64,000 bases of DNA from Bradyrhizobium sp. DOA9. GTDB lineage: Bacteria; Pseudomonadota; Alphaproteobacteria; Rhizobiales; Xanthobacteraceae. Numbering within the stretch: the stretch's first letter is position 1; each line of letters opens with the position of its first letter. The notes under the pieces are model-generated. The model worked only from the letters and a program-made list of their open reading frames with translations. It did not search any database and was not told where the DNA came from. Both the position numbers and the translations under genes were made by a program. The stretch lies in contig NZ_DF820425.1 in NCBI RefSeq assembly GCF_000617845.2, positions 6,702,741 through 6,766,740 of the forward strand, read 5' to 3'. Shown piece by piece: positions 18,349 through 27,313 of this stretch.

Positions 18349-20078
18349 CGGGAGCCTCCGACATAGACCGCGCGAACCTCCGGATTGCACTGCACCTCCT
18401 CGACGCTGCCGTCCGCGAGAAAGCGGCCCTGATGCAGCACGACCACACGGTCGGCGAGGCGGCGCACGAGTTCCATGTCGTGCTCGATGATGATGATGCG
18501 CAGGTTCAGCTCGCCCCGCGCCCACTGGATCGCATCGATCACTGCTGCGGTCTCTTCGTGCGACAGCCCTGCGCAGGGCTCGTCCAGCAGCAACATGCGC
18601 GGCTCGGTGATCAGCGCCATGGTGAGCTCGAGAATTTGACGCTCGCCATGGGAGAGAGCAGATGCCGGCCTTGTTCCGTCATGCAGGAATTGGAAGCGCC
18701 CCCTCATCTCTTCGAGCAGCGGCGAGGTCCATCCAAACAGACCGAGCCGGAGCAGGTCGAACCCACGCCAACGCCCGGCCCAGAGTGCTACCGCCAGGTT
18801 TTCGTCGATCGTCAACTTCGGAAACACTGATGGCGTCTGGAATTTACGGGCCACTCCCTTGTTTGCAACGATCGCCGGCTCTGGCCGAAGCACGTCCGCT
18901 CCATCAATGACAATCCTGCCGCCTCGCCTCGGCAACATGCCAGTCATGACGTTGAGCGTCGAGGTCTTGCCGGCTCCGTTCGGGCCGATAACGCAGAGCA
19001 CGGCTTCCTCGCCGGTGCGCACCGACAGGCCATCGAGAATCGTCACGTCGCCAACGCGCACACGTACATCCTCAAATGCCACAGAGAGCGACGTTGCAAT
19101 GCGCGGCTTGCCGGGAGCTGCTGATCGCGCGCGGATGGTCGTTCTCGCGAAGGAGAATCTTTGCAATGGCGCAAAGAGGGTCATGAGTCCGCCGGGAAGG
19201 CGAAGCACGACGACGATGAAGAACAAGGCGATACCGATCTCCCACCAAGGGAAGCGATCACGCAACTCGGCCGACAGAACACCGACGACGACGGCGCCAA
19301 TCACGGGCCCGAGCACGGTGGCGCGTCCGCCGACGGCAGCAAAAATCACCAGATCGCCGGAGAAGGCGAAGCCTGCAAGGTCGGGCGTTACGAGGTTTTG
19401 CTGCGGAGCATAAAGAGCTCCCGCCAGTCCGGCGAGACCGGACGCTACTGCAAACGCGACGGCCTTGATGACCGCAACGTCATAACCGAGAAAAGCCAGC
19501 CGTCGTTCGTTGTCGGCAATCGCCCGCCACAACACGCCAATTGGCGCATGCACGAGGTAATCCACGGCGGCGATGCTCAGCCCCAGGAGAATGGCAATGA
19601 GATAGTAGAGGTCCAGGAAACCATCCAAGCCGGGCAGGCCTGGAATATTACGAAGTCCATTGAATCCTCCGGTGACGCTACTCCATCCGTTCGCCACCTG
19701 AAATGCCGCCAGCGTCAACGCGAGCGTCATCAGCGAGAATGACGGGCCCTGCTCAAACCGCCCTCGAAACACCAGAGCAGCAAACGCAAAGGCAAGAACG
19801 GCGACGATAACGCTGGCGGCAGGCAGCGCGAGATAGGCGATCGGCGACGAGCCGAAAGCGAGCAGCCCATGTGCGGTCAGGTAGGCGGCGATCGCGACAA
19901 ACATTCCCTGCCCGAGCGGCAGAATCCCGGCCTGTCCCCAGGTCAGACCAACCCCCAACGCGGCCAGGCCATAGATGAAATAGAGCCCGAGCTGATAGGC
20001 CCAGAACTCACCCAGCAGGGGTGGAATGAGGATCAGGAACGCAAGTATCAGGATGCTACGGACGAGGAAATAAGCCAC
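18345..20078 (-). CDS. Fused LivM-like permease and LivG-like ATPase of importer 2, 577 aa
   Basis: One protein carries both subunits. Residues 1 to about 310 are a LivM-type permease (LTWGQAGILPLGQGMF, RAIADNERRLAFLGYDV, then GRATVLGPVIGAVVVG). Residues from about 340 are a LivG-type ATPase with Walker A GPNGAGKTS, signature LSHGERQILELTMAL and Walker B MLLLDEPCAGLS. The signature is not the standard LSGGQ. The GTG at 20078 was chosen because it overlaps the upstream livH by only 23 bp and begins at the first membrane segment. Such fusions occur in related transporters; here it reduces a five-gene system to four. Confidence 0.88.
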   Translation of the reverse strand: MAYFLVRSILILAFLILIPPLLGEFWAYQLGLYFIYGLAALGVGLTWGQAGILPLGQGMFVAIAAYLTAHGLLAFGSSPIAYLALPAASVIVAVLAFAFAALVFRGRFEQGPSFSLMTLALTLAAFQVANGWSSVTGGFNGLRNIPGLPGLDGFLDLYYLIAILLGLSIAAVDYLVHAPIGVLWRAIADNERRLAFLGYDVAVIKAVAFAVASGLAGLAGALYAPQQNLVTPDLAGFAFSGDLVIFAAVGGRATVLGPVIGAVVVGVLSAELRDRFPWWEIGIALFFIVVVLRLPGGLMTLFAPLQRFSFARTTIRARSAAPGKPRIATSLSVAFEDVRVRVGDVTILDGLSVRTGEEAVLCVIGPNGAGKTSTLNVMTGMLPRRGGRIVIDGADVLRPEPAIVANKGVARKFQTPSVFPKLTIDENLAVALWAGRWRGFDLLRLGLFGWTSPLLEEMRGRFQFLHDGTRPASALSHGERQILELTMALITEPRMLLLDEPCAGLSHEETAAVIDAIQWARGELNLRIIIIEHDMELVRRLADRVVVLHQGRFLADGSVEEVQCNPEVRAVYVGGSR

Positions 20079-20910
20079 GGGGTCGCTGCCAGAGGAAGAG
20101 GATGGAGATAAGGAGCATGGCAATGTAGGCCGAGGTCGGGCTGACGGCGGCAGACAAAACGCTTTGCAGTCCACCGATGATGGTCGCGCCAGCGAACAGG
20201 CCCGATACCGTTCCCATTCCACCGACCACCAGCGCGAAGAATGAGTTCACGATGAAGGTCAGTCCCATGAATGGTTCGACCGGCGTCAGCGGCGCAACCA
20301 TGACGCCGGCAACACCTGCCAATGCGGTGCCTGTGATGAAGGTGTTACGCGCCAGTTCACGCGTTCGGATGCCGACGGCCTCCGCGAGCACGGGATTGCC
20401 GACCATGGCCCGGATCCGGGCCCCGGTCGGAGCGCGCCTGTACCAGACAAACAGGCTGGCAAGCACCAAAACGGCAACCAGCATCAGCACCAGTCGGTAT
20501 GTGGGATAGGACTCGCCAAAGAGGCTCACTGAGCCGCCGATCGGTATGTCCACGCTGCGGTAACCCCGGCCGAACCCAAGCTCGACACACTTGCGAAGCA
20601 GCAGCCCCAGCCCCCAGGTCGCCAGCAGCGTCTCGAACGGTTCGTAGTGCAATGGTCTTATCAGGCATCGCTCCACGACAAGGCCGATAACCCCACAGAC
20701 CAGCGCAGCGGCCGGTATCGCGAGCAAATATGGAAGCCCTGCCCTTTGCACGATATAGGCGGCATACGCGCCTATCATGATGAACTCGCCATGCGCGATG
20801 TTCAGGACGTTCAATAAGCCCATCACGACGGCGAGGCCGAGGACCAACATCGCAAGGATCAGGGCTTCGAACACGACGTTGAGCCCCTGCGTGAAGAGCA
20901 AAGCCTCCAT
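20056..20910 (-). CDS. ABC transporter permease (LivH-like) of importer 2, 284 aa
   Basis: Membrane subunit with LivH hallmarks: MGLLNVLNIAHGEFIMIGAY, the RAMVGNPVLAEAVGIRT loop and VVGGMGTVSGLFAGATIIGG. The form resembles UrtB/urea-amide transporters as much as true LivH. The ATG at 20910 follows the binding-protein stop by 13 bp; a few upstream codons in the same frame overlap that gene. The 3' end overlaps the fused permease-ATPase. Confidence 0.9.
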   Translation of the reverse strand: MEALLFTQGLNVVFEALILAMLVLGLAVVMGLLNVLNIAHGEFIMIGAYAAYIVQRAGLPYLLAIPAAALVCGVIGLVVERCLIRPLHYEPFETLLATWGLGLLLRKCVELGFGRGYRSVDIPIGGSVSLFGESYPTYRLVLMLVAVLVLASLFVWYRRAPTGARIRAMVGNPVLAEAVGIRTRELARNTFITGTALAGVAGVMVAPLTPVEPFMGLTFIVNSFFALVVGGMGTVSGLFAGATIIGGLQSVLSAAVSPTSAYIAMLLISILFLWQRPRGLFPRP

Positions 20911-20923
20911 ACCATTGACCTCG

Positions 20924-22105
20924 TCAGGTGCAGGACTGCTGTGTCGGTACAGCTGCAAAGGTGTCGATCACAGCGAATTTCGTTCCCTCGCAACGAGCCA
21001 GGAAGATGTTCTTCGAGGTGTGGCGGTGCGTCATGGTCATCGACCCGCTCGGGGTGTCGAACTGCACACCCTCGGCCGCCGCAGCGAAGTCCTTGGCGGC
21101 GAGCGATTTAGACTTGGTCGTCACAGCAGCCGCGAACACAAACGCATCGTAGAGGCCTTTGGATATGGTGCACTGCTGCGGCGCCTTGTCGCCATGCTTC
21201 TTGGTCAGTTCGCCAATGAAGGCCTTGTTTTCCGGAAGATCGAGATCCGCGAAATAGCCGAGGCTCGAATAGAGGTTTTTGCTGGCATCCTTCCCGATTC
21301 CGATCAGCGTATTCTCCTCGAGCAGGCACGACAGGCGAAGGATATCGTCGGACAAATTGAAGTCGGCGAAGGTGCGGTTGAAGTTGACATTGTCGCCGCC
21401 GACCAAGGTTTGCAGCACGATGGCGGGCTTCGCAGACTTGATCTTGGCTACCGTATTCTCGAACTTGTTCGGCGCACCAAGCGGGTAGTAATCCTCCGCC
21501 ACGACCGTGCCGCCGAGATCAGCGATGTATTTCTTCGCCTTGTCATTGGTGGTGCGTGGCCAGACGTAATCGTTGCCGACAAGGTAGAAAGTCTTGCCCT
21601 TGGCAAGTTCGACCATCTTGGGAAGCGTTTTTTGCAACTCCTGCTCGGGCACTTCACCGAGGAAGTAGACGTTGGACGAGCAGTCGTCCCCCTCGAACAG
21701 GGGCGTGTAAACGTACGGGATCTTGCCTTTGACCACGTTCTCCACGCCCTGCCGAACGGCACTGTCGTGCGAGCCGAAGATCATCTCGACCTTGTCGCTC
21801 AACATCAATTTGACGGCGCTCTTGGCCACTTCGGCAGGCGAAGCTCCAGCGTCGGCAAAGATGATTTCGACTTGGCGTCCGAGAATTCCGCCCTTGGCAT
21901 TGATCGTCGCGGCGCCCAGTTCTGCTGCTGCGCGCTGCGCAGGACCGAACAAGGCAGCAGGCCCGGAATCGGCGACAAGAACGCCGATCTTGAGCGCGTC
22001 CGCCGCGCGCGCAGGGCGAATGATCGTGGGCGCACCTACCGCAAGGGCTGCCGCACCGGCGGCACGGACGAGATCGCGACGAGTCATCTTGATTGATGTA
22101 GGCAC
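20924..22105 (-). CDS. ABC transporter substrate-binding protein (urea/amide-type), 393 aa
   Basis: Periplasmic binding protein of importer 2. After a twin-arginine signal (MTRRDLVRAAGAAALAVGA, cleavage near RPARAA) the mature chain starts ALKIGVLVADSGPAALFG and contains GILGRQVEIIFADAGASP, a pattern of the AmiC/UrtA/FmdD branch that binds amides and urea. The GTG at 22105 is chosen because GGAGGG lies just upstream; ATG 22087 is an alternative. The amidase gene ends 40 bp upstream in the same direction, which supports an amide ligand. Confidence 0.87.
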   Translation of the reverse strand: MPTSIKMTRRDLVRAAGAAALAVGAPTIIRPARAADALKIGVLVADSGPAALFGPAQRAAAELGAATINAKGGILGRQVEIIFADAGASPAEVAKSAVKLMLSDKVEMIFGSHDSAVRQGVENVVKGKIPYVYTPLFEGDDCSSNVYFLGEVPEQELQKTLPKMVELAKGKTFYLVGNDYVWPRTTNDKAKKYIADLGGTVVAEDYYPLGAPNKFENTVAKIKSAKPAIVLQTLVGGDNVNFNRTFADFNLSDDILRLSCLLEENTLIGIGKDASKNLYSSLGYFADLDLPENKAFIGELTKKHGDKAPQQCTISKGLYDAFVFAAAVTTKSKSLAAKDFAAAAEGVQFDTPSGSMTMTHRHTSKNIFLARCEGTKFAVIDTFAAVPTQQSCT

Positions 22106-22145
22106 TTTTCCCTCCAATGATGGCATGACGATATTTGCAATCGGG

Positions 22146-23555
22146 TCACGGCGTCGGCGGCGCCGGAAGCAACTCCTCCAGGGCGATAGCAAGCGAGATC
22201 AGTTCTCGATCCCTGCCGGCGGGAGCGTCGAATTCGAGACCGACCGGTAGGCCTGCCGAGGTCAGGCCAGCGGGGAGGCTAATGCCGGGAAGGCCGGCAT
22301 TGCTTCCCGGGTCAGTGTTACGGATGACAGTTGCAAAGGTCGGAACGACGCGGCCATTGAGCGTTACGTTATCGTCTTCACCAATGAGTGGCGGCGGCAG
22401 CGGTGTCGTGGGAAAGACGACAGCATCGATCTGATTTTCGGCAAAACATGCGCGATAGAGCGAGATCAGTTTCGGCCGATGGATTTCCATGGCCTCCCGA
22501 TAGGCCTCTGCTGGAACTGCCGATGCGGGGTTCAGCAAAGGAGCGAGAACGGCTTTGACGTCGGGGCTGGCTATCTCTGCAACGATCTCGGCAAAGCGCG
22601 GAGCGATCCCTTCGTCTCTTAGATACGCATCGAGGTCACGCTTGACTTCATAAAGCGCGACCGTGAACGAAACTGCCTCGTTCGGCACGGCAACCTCGTG
22701 CAGATCGACTTCGATCAAGGTGACGCCTGCGCGCTTAAGCATGTCCAGAGCGGCTTCGCAGATACGGGCAGTCTCCCGCTCCAGATCATCCCAGAAGAAT
22801 GACCTGGGCACGCCAATCCGGAGATCCGAAAGGCGCTTCACCGGAACGGCGCTGGCATCGCCCGTGGCCGCAGCGTCGAGGGCCGCGAGATCGAGGGCAT
22901 GGCGCGCCAGGGGTCCCGCCGTGTCGCGCGTTGACGAGATCGGAACGATGCCCGCCTGCGGCCACCGCAACACCGTCGGCCGGAAACCCATCACACCGCA
23001 GAATGCAGCGGGGACGCGGACTGATCCGCCGGTGTCGGAGCCGATGCTGGCCGGGACCAGCCGTGCCCCCACGGCCGCACCAGAACCACCGCTCGAGCCT
23101 CCCGGTATGTGGCGATCTCCGAAGGGATTCCTGACGGCTCCGAACGCCTGATTGTTCGAGCTTATGCCGAACGCCAACTCGTGCATTCCGGCTTTGCCGA
23201 ACGGGATTGCGCCGGCGTTCTTCAGGGCTTTGACGACCGGTGCGTCCGCTTTCGGCCGGTGCGCGCGCAATGCGGGCGTGCCGGCCATCGTAGGCAGACC
23301 GGCGGTATTGATGTTGTCCTTGAATGCGATCGGCACGCCATGGAGCGATCCAAGCGCCTGACCGGCCTGTCGCTGTTGATCGGCCCGCCGAGCCGCCGCC
23401 ATGACCTGGTCGGCATCGAGCGTGACAAATGCGTTCAGCCCGCTGAATGTCCTCGCGCGCTCCAGCAGCGCCGAAGCAAGCGCCTCTGCGGTGATCTCGG
23501 CCGAGCGGATTGCGGCAGCGGCCTCCACCACGCCCAGTTCGTGCAGATTTTTCAT
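22146..23555 (-). CDS. Amidase-signature hydrolase, mandelamide/indoleacetamide-hydrolase-like, 469 aa
   Basis: The enzyme hydrolyses a carboxamide to the acid and ammonia. The Ser-cisSer-Lys triad is present: Lys79 in AFKDN, Ser154 in the signature GGSSGGSGAAVGA and Ser178 in DTGGSVRVPA. Length is normal for the family. It stands between a LuxR-type regulator and the amide-type binding protein of importer 2. With mandelate genes 2-8 kb away, mandelamide is the favoured substrate (compare MdlY of Pseudomonas); other aryl-acetamides, including indole-3-acetamide, are possible. Confidence 0.87.
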   Translation of the reverse strand: MKNLHELGVVEAAAAIRSAEITAEALASALLERARTFSGLNAFVTLDADQVMAAARRADQQRQAGQALGSLHGVPIAFKDNINTAGLPTMAGTPALRAHRPKADAPVVKALKNAGAIPFGKAGMHELAFGISSNNQAFGAVRNPFGDRHIPGGSSGGSGAAVGARLVPASIGSDTGGSVRVPAAFCGVMGFRPTVLRWPQAGIVPISSTRDTAGPLARHALDLAALDAAATGDASAVPVKRLSDLRIGVPRSFFWDDLERETARICEAALDMLKRAGVTLIEVDLHEVAVPNEAVSFTVALYEVKRDLDAYLRDEGIAPRFAEIVAEIASPDVKAVLAPLLNPASAVPAEAYREAMEIHRPKLISLYRACFAENQIDAVVFPTTPLPPPLIGEDDNVTLNGRVVPTFATVIRNTDPGSNAGLPGISLPAGLTSAGLPVGLEFDAPAGRDRELISLAIALEELLPAPPTP

Positions 23556-23693
23556 GGCTCGTCCCAGAAATTTGTTCCAGGACGCGATCGATAGAATGCT
23601 CCCGCCCGCAGCGGTATCAACACAAATGTGGAGCCGCGCTGCCGCATGGGCTCGGCGCGACCCCGATTCGAAGCGGTCAGAGACGACTACGGT

Positions 23694-24422
23694 TCAGCTG
23701 ATCGGCTTCTCGCGTGCCACCAGGGCCGCAAGTTCGGCACGGTTGGCGCAGCAGCGCTTTCGCATCGCGTTGTTGATATGCGTGCGCACGGTCGCAAAGC
23801 CGATATTGAGCAACCGCGAAATATCTCGATCCGTGCAGCCTCTCGCGACCAGGCTCGCGACGTCGCTTTCCCGCGCGGTCAAGTCCTCGTACCTGTGCAT
23901 GCCCCGCAACATCGCGCCGCGCAGGAAAGGCTCAAGACCGGTAAGAAGGTCGATCTCGCGACTTTCGAAATCCGGGCGCCCGGCCGCGCGCCAAATCCGG
24001 AAGTCGCCGAGATCACGGTCACCGTCGAAGACATACATGTTGATGCCGTGATGCAGGCCATCTCGTGCCAGGAAGTCGTTGTAAAACTCGGTACGAATCA
24101 TGTCGCGGCGAGGCAATACCTCTTCAACGAACGAGGCGCGACGGCGCTGGCGAAGTTGCGCCGTCATGGGGTCGCGAAACTGAAACCAGTCGTCGTAGCG
24201 CTTCAGATTCTGCGGATCCATATTGAGCGAGACACCCTGCTGGAAATTCGCGCTCTCCGACCGCCAGACATACGATGCGACGAAGTCGGCGCGCAGCAAC
24301 CTCAGCAGGTCCGGAAGGATTGATTGCCTCAGGTCGGCGCTCGGATCCATGCGCTGAAGGCGCACGACGATGTCACCGAACAACTTCAGGTCTTGCGAAA
24401 CAATGTCGCGGACGCGGTTCAT
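23694..24422 (-). CDS. LuxR-family transcriptional regulator, 242 aa
   Basis: The C-terminus has a LuxR-type helix-turn-helix: LTARESDVASLVARGCTDRDISRLLNIGF followed by TVRTHINNAMRK (two adjoining parts). The first 165 residues form a sensory domain of GAF or autoinducer-binding-like size, with a DDWFQFRDPMTAQL segment, but no LuxI gene is nearby. GGAGGAGGG lies about 8 nt before the ATG. It is 138 bp upstream of the amidase, reading the same way, and is probably a regulator of that operon. The ligand is not evident. Confidence 0.85.
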   Translation of the reverse strand: MNRVRDIVSQDLKLFGDIVVRLQRMDPSADLRQSILPDLLRLLRADFVASYVWRSESANFQQGVSLNMDPQNLKRYDDWFQFRDPMTAQLRQRRRASFVEEVLPRRDMIRTEFYNDFLARDGLHHGINMYVFDGDRDLGDFRIWRAAGRPDFESREIDLLTGLEPFLRGAMLRGMHRYEDLTARESDVASLVARGCTDRDISRLLNIGFATVRTHINNAMRKRCCANRAELAALVAREKPIS

Positions 24423-24647
24423 CGATCTTTCCCTCCTCCCGGCGACCGAAGCAATTTTCTTGCCATCATAGGCAGAGGCGGCGGCACCGATAAAGGGATT
24501 AATTCAGGCCAGCCTACCTAACCCAAGTACGTTCGAGGCTCGAAGCTGCCCCAGGATCGGCAATTAAACCCTTGCGGCACAAATCGGTTTTGGCCGCTGC
24601 CGCAACTCGTACGTTGTGCTCAGGCATGCCCATGGCCGAACTTGCGA

Positions 24648-25565
24648 TCAGCGTTTGCGGCTTCCCGCCGACGTCAGCCGTCTCAACTCGTCCAGCAGCT
24701 TCACCGCCGGAACGGCCAGGAGACCCCGCCGGCGGCGAAACGCCACCAGCCTTCGCCGCCCATCGACCCCGGCGATCGAAAGCGGAGCAATGAGGCCGGC
24801 GCGCCGCTCTGGCTCGAACATCGGCTCCGCCATCCAGCTCAGAAAGCCGGAATCGACGACAAGACTCTTGAGCACGGTGATCGAGCGTGTTCTGACGATC
24901 ACATCGGGCATGCCGAGCCCTTGCTCGGCGAACATACGCTCGACGTGTTGATGCGGCCCGGTGCCGGGCGGCGGGATCGTCCATTTCTCGTGAAGCGTCT
25001 CGGCGAGCGTCAACTTTCGACGACGCTTGAGCGGGTGCCCGGACGAAACGATCACGTGGCTCGTGTCCTCCCAGCAGCAATCACGAATTGCAACGATTTC
25101 GTCCGTGTCCGGCGCGTCCGCGCCCAAGGCGAGATCGATCTCGTGCTTCGACAAACTCGCTGCCAATAAGTCCCAGACGCCTTCAAAGACTTCGAAATGA
25201 AGGCCGGGCCATTTGGTCAAGGTACGCTCGATCGCGGGCGGCAGGATCGAACTCGCGATGCTCGCCACCGCTCCGACCCGGACAGTCCCCTTCGCCGCGC
25301 CACGCAGCGCCTGAATTTCCTCCAACGCTTGCGTGGCCTCGACATGCAACGAGGTCGCGTGCGGTAAGAAGGCCCGACCAATATCGGTCAGTTGCATGCC
25401 CTTGGAGTGGCGCTCGAACAGTTCGGCGCCGAGTTGCTGCTCCAGCCGTTTGATTGCCCGGCTCAGCGCAGGCTGTGTCATATGCAGCAGGGCCGCCGCC
25501 CGACCAAGGCTCCCCGCCTTGACGATCGTGGTGAAGGTCGTCAGCTGTTCGATACTTAGGGCCAT
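24648..25565 (-). CDS. LysR-family transcriptional regulator, 305 aa
   Basis: A standard LysR protein: N-terminal winged helix (LTTFTTIVKAGSLGRAAALL, then TQPALSRAIKRLEQQLG) and a C-terminal substrate-binding domain starting near GTVRVGAVASIASS. The ATG at 25565 gives the normal start MALSIEQL; a TTG two codons upstream is less likely. It is divergent from the benzoylformate decarboxylase gene across 86 bp, the usual LysR layout, so it is the likely activator of the mandelate genes. Confidence 0.9.
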   Translation of the reverse strand: MALSIEQLTTFTTIVKAGSLGRAAALLHMTQPALSRAIKRLEQQLGAELFERHSKGMQLTDIGRAFLPHATSLHVEATQALEEIQALRGAAKGTVRVGAVASIASSILPPAIERTLTKWPGLHFEVFEGVWDLLAASLSKHEIDLALGADAPDTDEIVAIRDCCWEDTSHVIVSSGHPLKRRRKLTLAETLHEKWTIPPPGTGPHQHVERMFAEQGLGMPDVIVRTRSITVLKSLVVDSGFLSWMAEPMFEPERRAGLIAPLSIAGVDGRRRLVAFRRRRGLLAVPAVKLLDELRRLTSAGSRKR

Positions 25566-25651
25566 AACCAAGTGTAATGGCTTTTCCCCTTTTTTTCAAT
25601 TCTTTGCAACGGCGTCCCTCCCCTAGTGTCCGAACGACAAAAAAAACCGGG

Positions 25652-27304
25652 ATGGGAACGGACATGGCCACTGGGACGGATACGTTCGAGCAACGACGCG
25701 TGACTGCGCCGACCGTGCGCGATGTCGTCGTCGATCTGCTGCGTCGCCTCGACATGACGTCCGTCTTTGCCAACCCGGGATCGACGGAATTGCCGTTATT
25801 CCGGCACTTCCCCGACGATTTCCGCTACGTTCTCGGACTCCAGGAGGCTGTTGTCGTCGGCATGGCCGACGGCTTTGCGCAGGCAACGCGCAACGCGGCC
25901 TTCGTCAACCTGCATTCGGCGGCCGGCGTCGGCAACGCCATGGGCAACATCTTCACCGCGTTCAAGAACCGGACGCCCCTCGTCATCACGGCCGGACAGC
26001 AAGCCCGCTCCATCCTCCCTTTCGATCCGTTCCTCGCCTCCCGTGAGGCCACCGAGCTTCCAAAGCCCTATGTGAAATGGAGCATCGAGCCGGCACGTGC
26101 CGAGGACGTGCCGCATGCCATTGCGCGCGCCTACTACATCGCCATGACGCAACCTTGCGGGCCCGTCCTGGTCTCGGTGCCCGTGGACGATTGGGATCGT
26201 CCCGCCGAGTATTTGCCGACACGCACGGTCAGCCAGCAGGTCCGCCCCGATCCAGCCATTCTCGAGCAGATCGGAAGCGCCCTCGATCGTTCGAAGCGGC
26301 CGGCTTTCGTCGTCGGAGCGGCCGTTGATCGCGACGGCGCCTTCAACGAAGTTCGGCGGCTCGCCGAAGCGCATAATGCGCGAGTCTTCACTGCGCCGAT
26401 GTCCGGCCGCTGCAGCTTCCCCGAGGACCACCGATTGTTCGCCGGGTTCCTGCCGGCGATCCGCGAGAAGATCGTCCACCTGCTCGAGGGACACGATCTC
26501 GTCTTCGCGATCGGCGCGCCGGCGTTCTCGTATCATGTCGAGGGGTTCGGTCCGCATCTGCCAGATGGAGCCGAGCTCTTCCAGTTGACCGACGATCCCC
26601 AGACCGCCGCATGGACGCCGGAGGGAATCGCTGCGACCGGCAGCGTGCGGCTCGGCCTGCTGGATCTTCTTGCACGTGCGACGCCACCGACCCGCGCCAA
26701 TCCTCCCGCTCGCACCACCGCTCGGCGAGTGGAGCCGACGGCACCGCTCTCAACGGCTTTCGTGACGCAGACCATTGCGGACATGAAGCCTGCCGACGGC
26801 ATCATCGTCGAGGAAGCGCCAGGCGCCAGGCCTGTGATGCAGGCGCACTTGCCCATCACGCAGAGCGAAGCCTTCTACACGATGGACAGCGGCGGCCTCG
26901 GTTATGGCATGCCGGCGGCTGTCGGCGTGGCCCTCGGAAAGCCCGGCCGCCGTGTCATTGCTCTGATGGGCGATGGCTCCAGCCTCTACTCAATCCAGGC
27001 GATCTGGAGCGCGGCACAACTTGGTCTGCCCGTCACCTTCGTCATTCTCAAGAACGGGCGTTACGCCGCATTGCAGGACTTCGCACCCGTGTTCGGCTTC
27101 AGTTCGCAAGAGCATGTGCAAGGCACCGACCTTCCCGGGCTCGATTTCGTCTCGATTGCGAGGGGCCTGGGCTGCTCTGCAGTCCATGTCGGGAACGCCA
27201 AGGGCCTCCACGACGCTCTGGCCAAGGCATTTTCGTCTGAGCGACCAATGCTGATCGAAGTCGAGGTCGAAGACAGAGACCTGCAGAAATCGAACAGAAC
27301 CTAG
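25652..27304 (+). CDS. mdlC: Benzoylformate decarboxylase (ThDP-dependent), 550 aa
   Basis: Converts benzoylformate to benzaldehyde and CO2. The residues known from the Pseudomonas putida enzyme are in place: Ser44 and Glu46 in NPGSTELPLF, cofactor Glu65 in LQEAVVVGMADG, His88 in NLHSAAGVGNAMGN and His295 in GAPAFSYH. The ThDP motif GDGSSLYSIQAIW with KNGRY follows near residue 435. ATG 25652 is the first of two in-frame starts 12 bases apart; the second (25664) is also possible. The upstream open frame lies in the promoter. First gene of a plus-strand run with the aldehyde dehydrogenase 9 bases downstream. Confidence 0.92.
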   Translation: MGTDMATGTDTFEQRRVTAPTVRDVVVDLLRRLDMTSVFANPGSTELPLFRHFPDDFRYVLGLQEAVVVGMADGFAQATRNAAFVNLHSAAGVGNAMGNIFTAFKNRTPLVITAGQQARSILPFDPFLASREATELPKPYVKWSIEPARAEDVPHAIARAYYIAMTQPCGPVLVSVPVDDWDRPAEYLPTRTVSQQVRPDPAILEQIGSALDRSKRPAFVVGAAVDRDGAFNEVRRLAEAHNARVFTAPMSGRCSFPEDHRLFAGFLPAIREKIVHLLEGHDLVFAIGAPAFSYHVEGFGPHLPDGAELFQLTDDPQTAAWTPEGIAATGSVRLGLLDLLARATPPTRANPPARTTARRVEPTAPLSTAFVTQTIADMKPADGIIVEEAPGARPVMQAHLPITQSEAFYTMDSGGLGYGMPAAVGVALGKPGRRVIALMGDGSSLYSIQAIWSAAQLGLPVTFVILKNGRYAALQDFAPVFGFSSQEHVQGTDLPGLDFVSIARGLGCSAVHVGNAKGLHDALAKAFSSERPMLIEVEVEDRDLQKSNRT

Positions 27305-27313
27305 GGAGTGAAC

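Noticed and set aside
25566..25651. LysR T-N11-A operator in the mdlC promoter
   Set aside because: No convincing inverted repeat with this spacing could be singled out by eye, although the divergent layout makes one likely.
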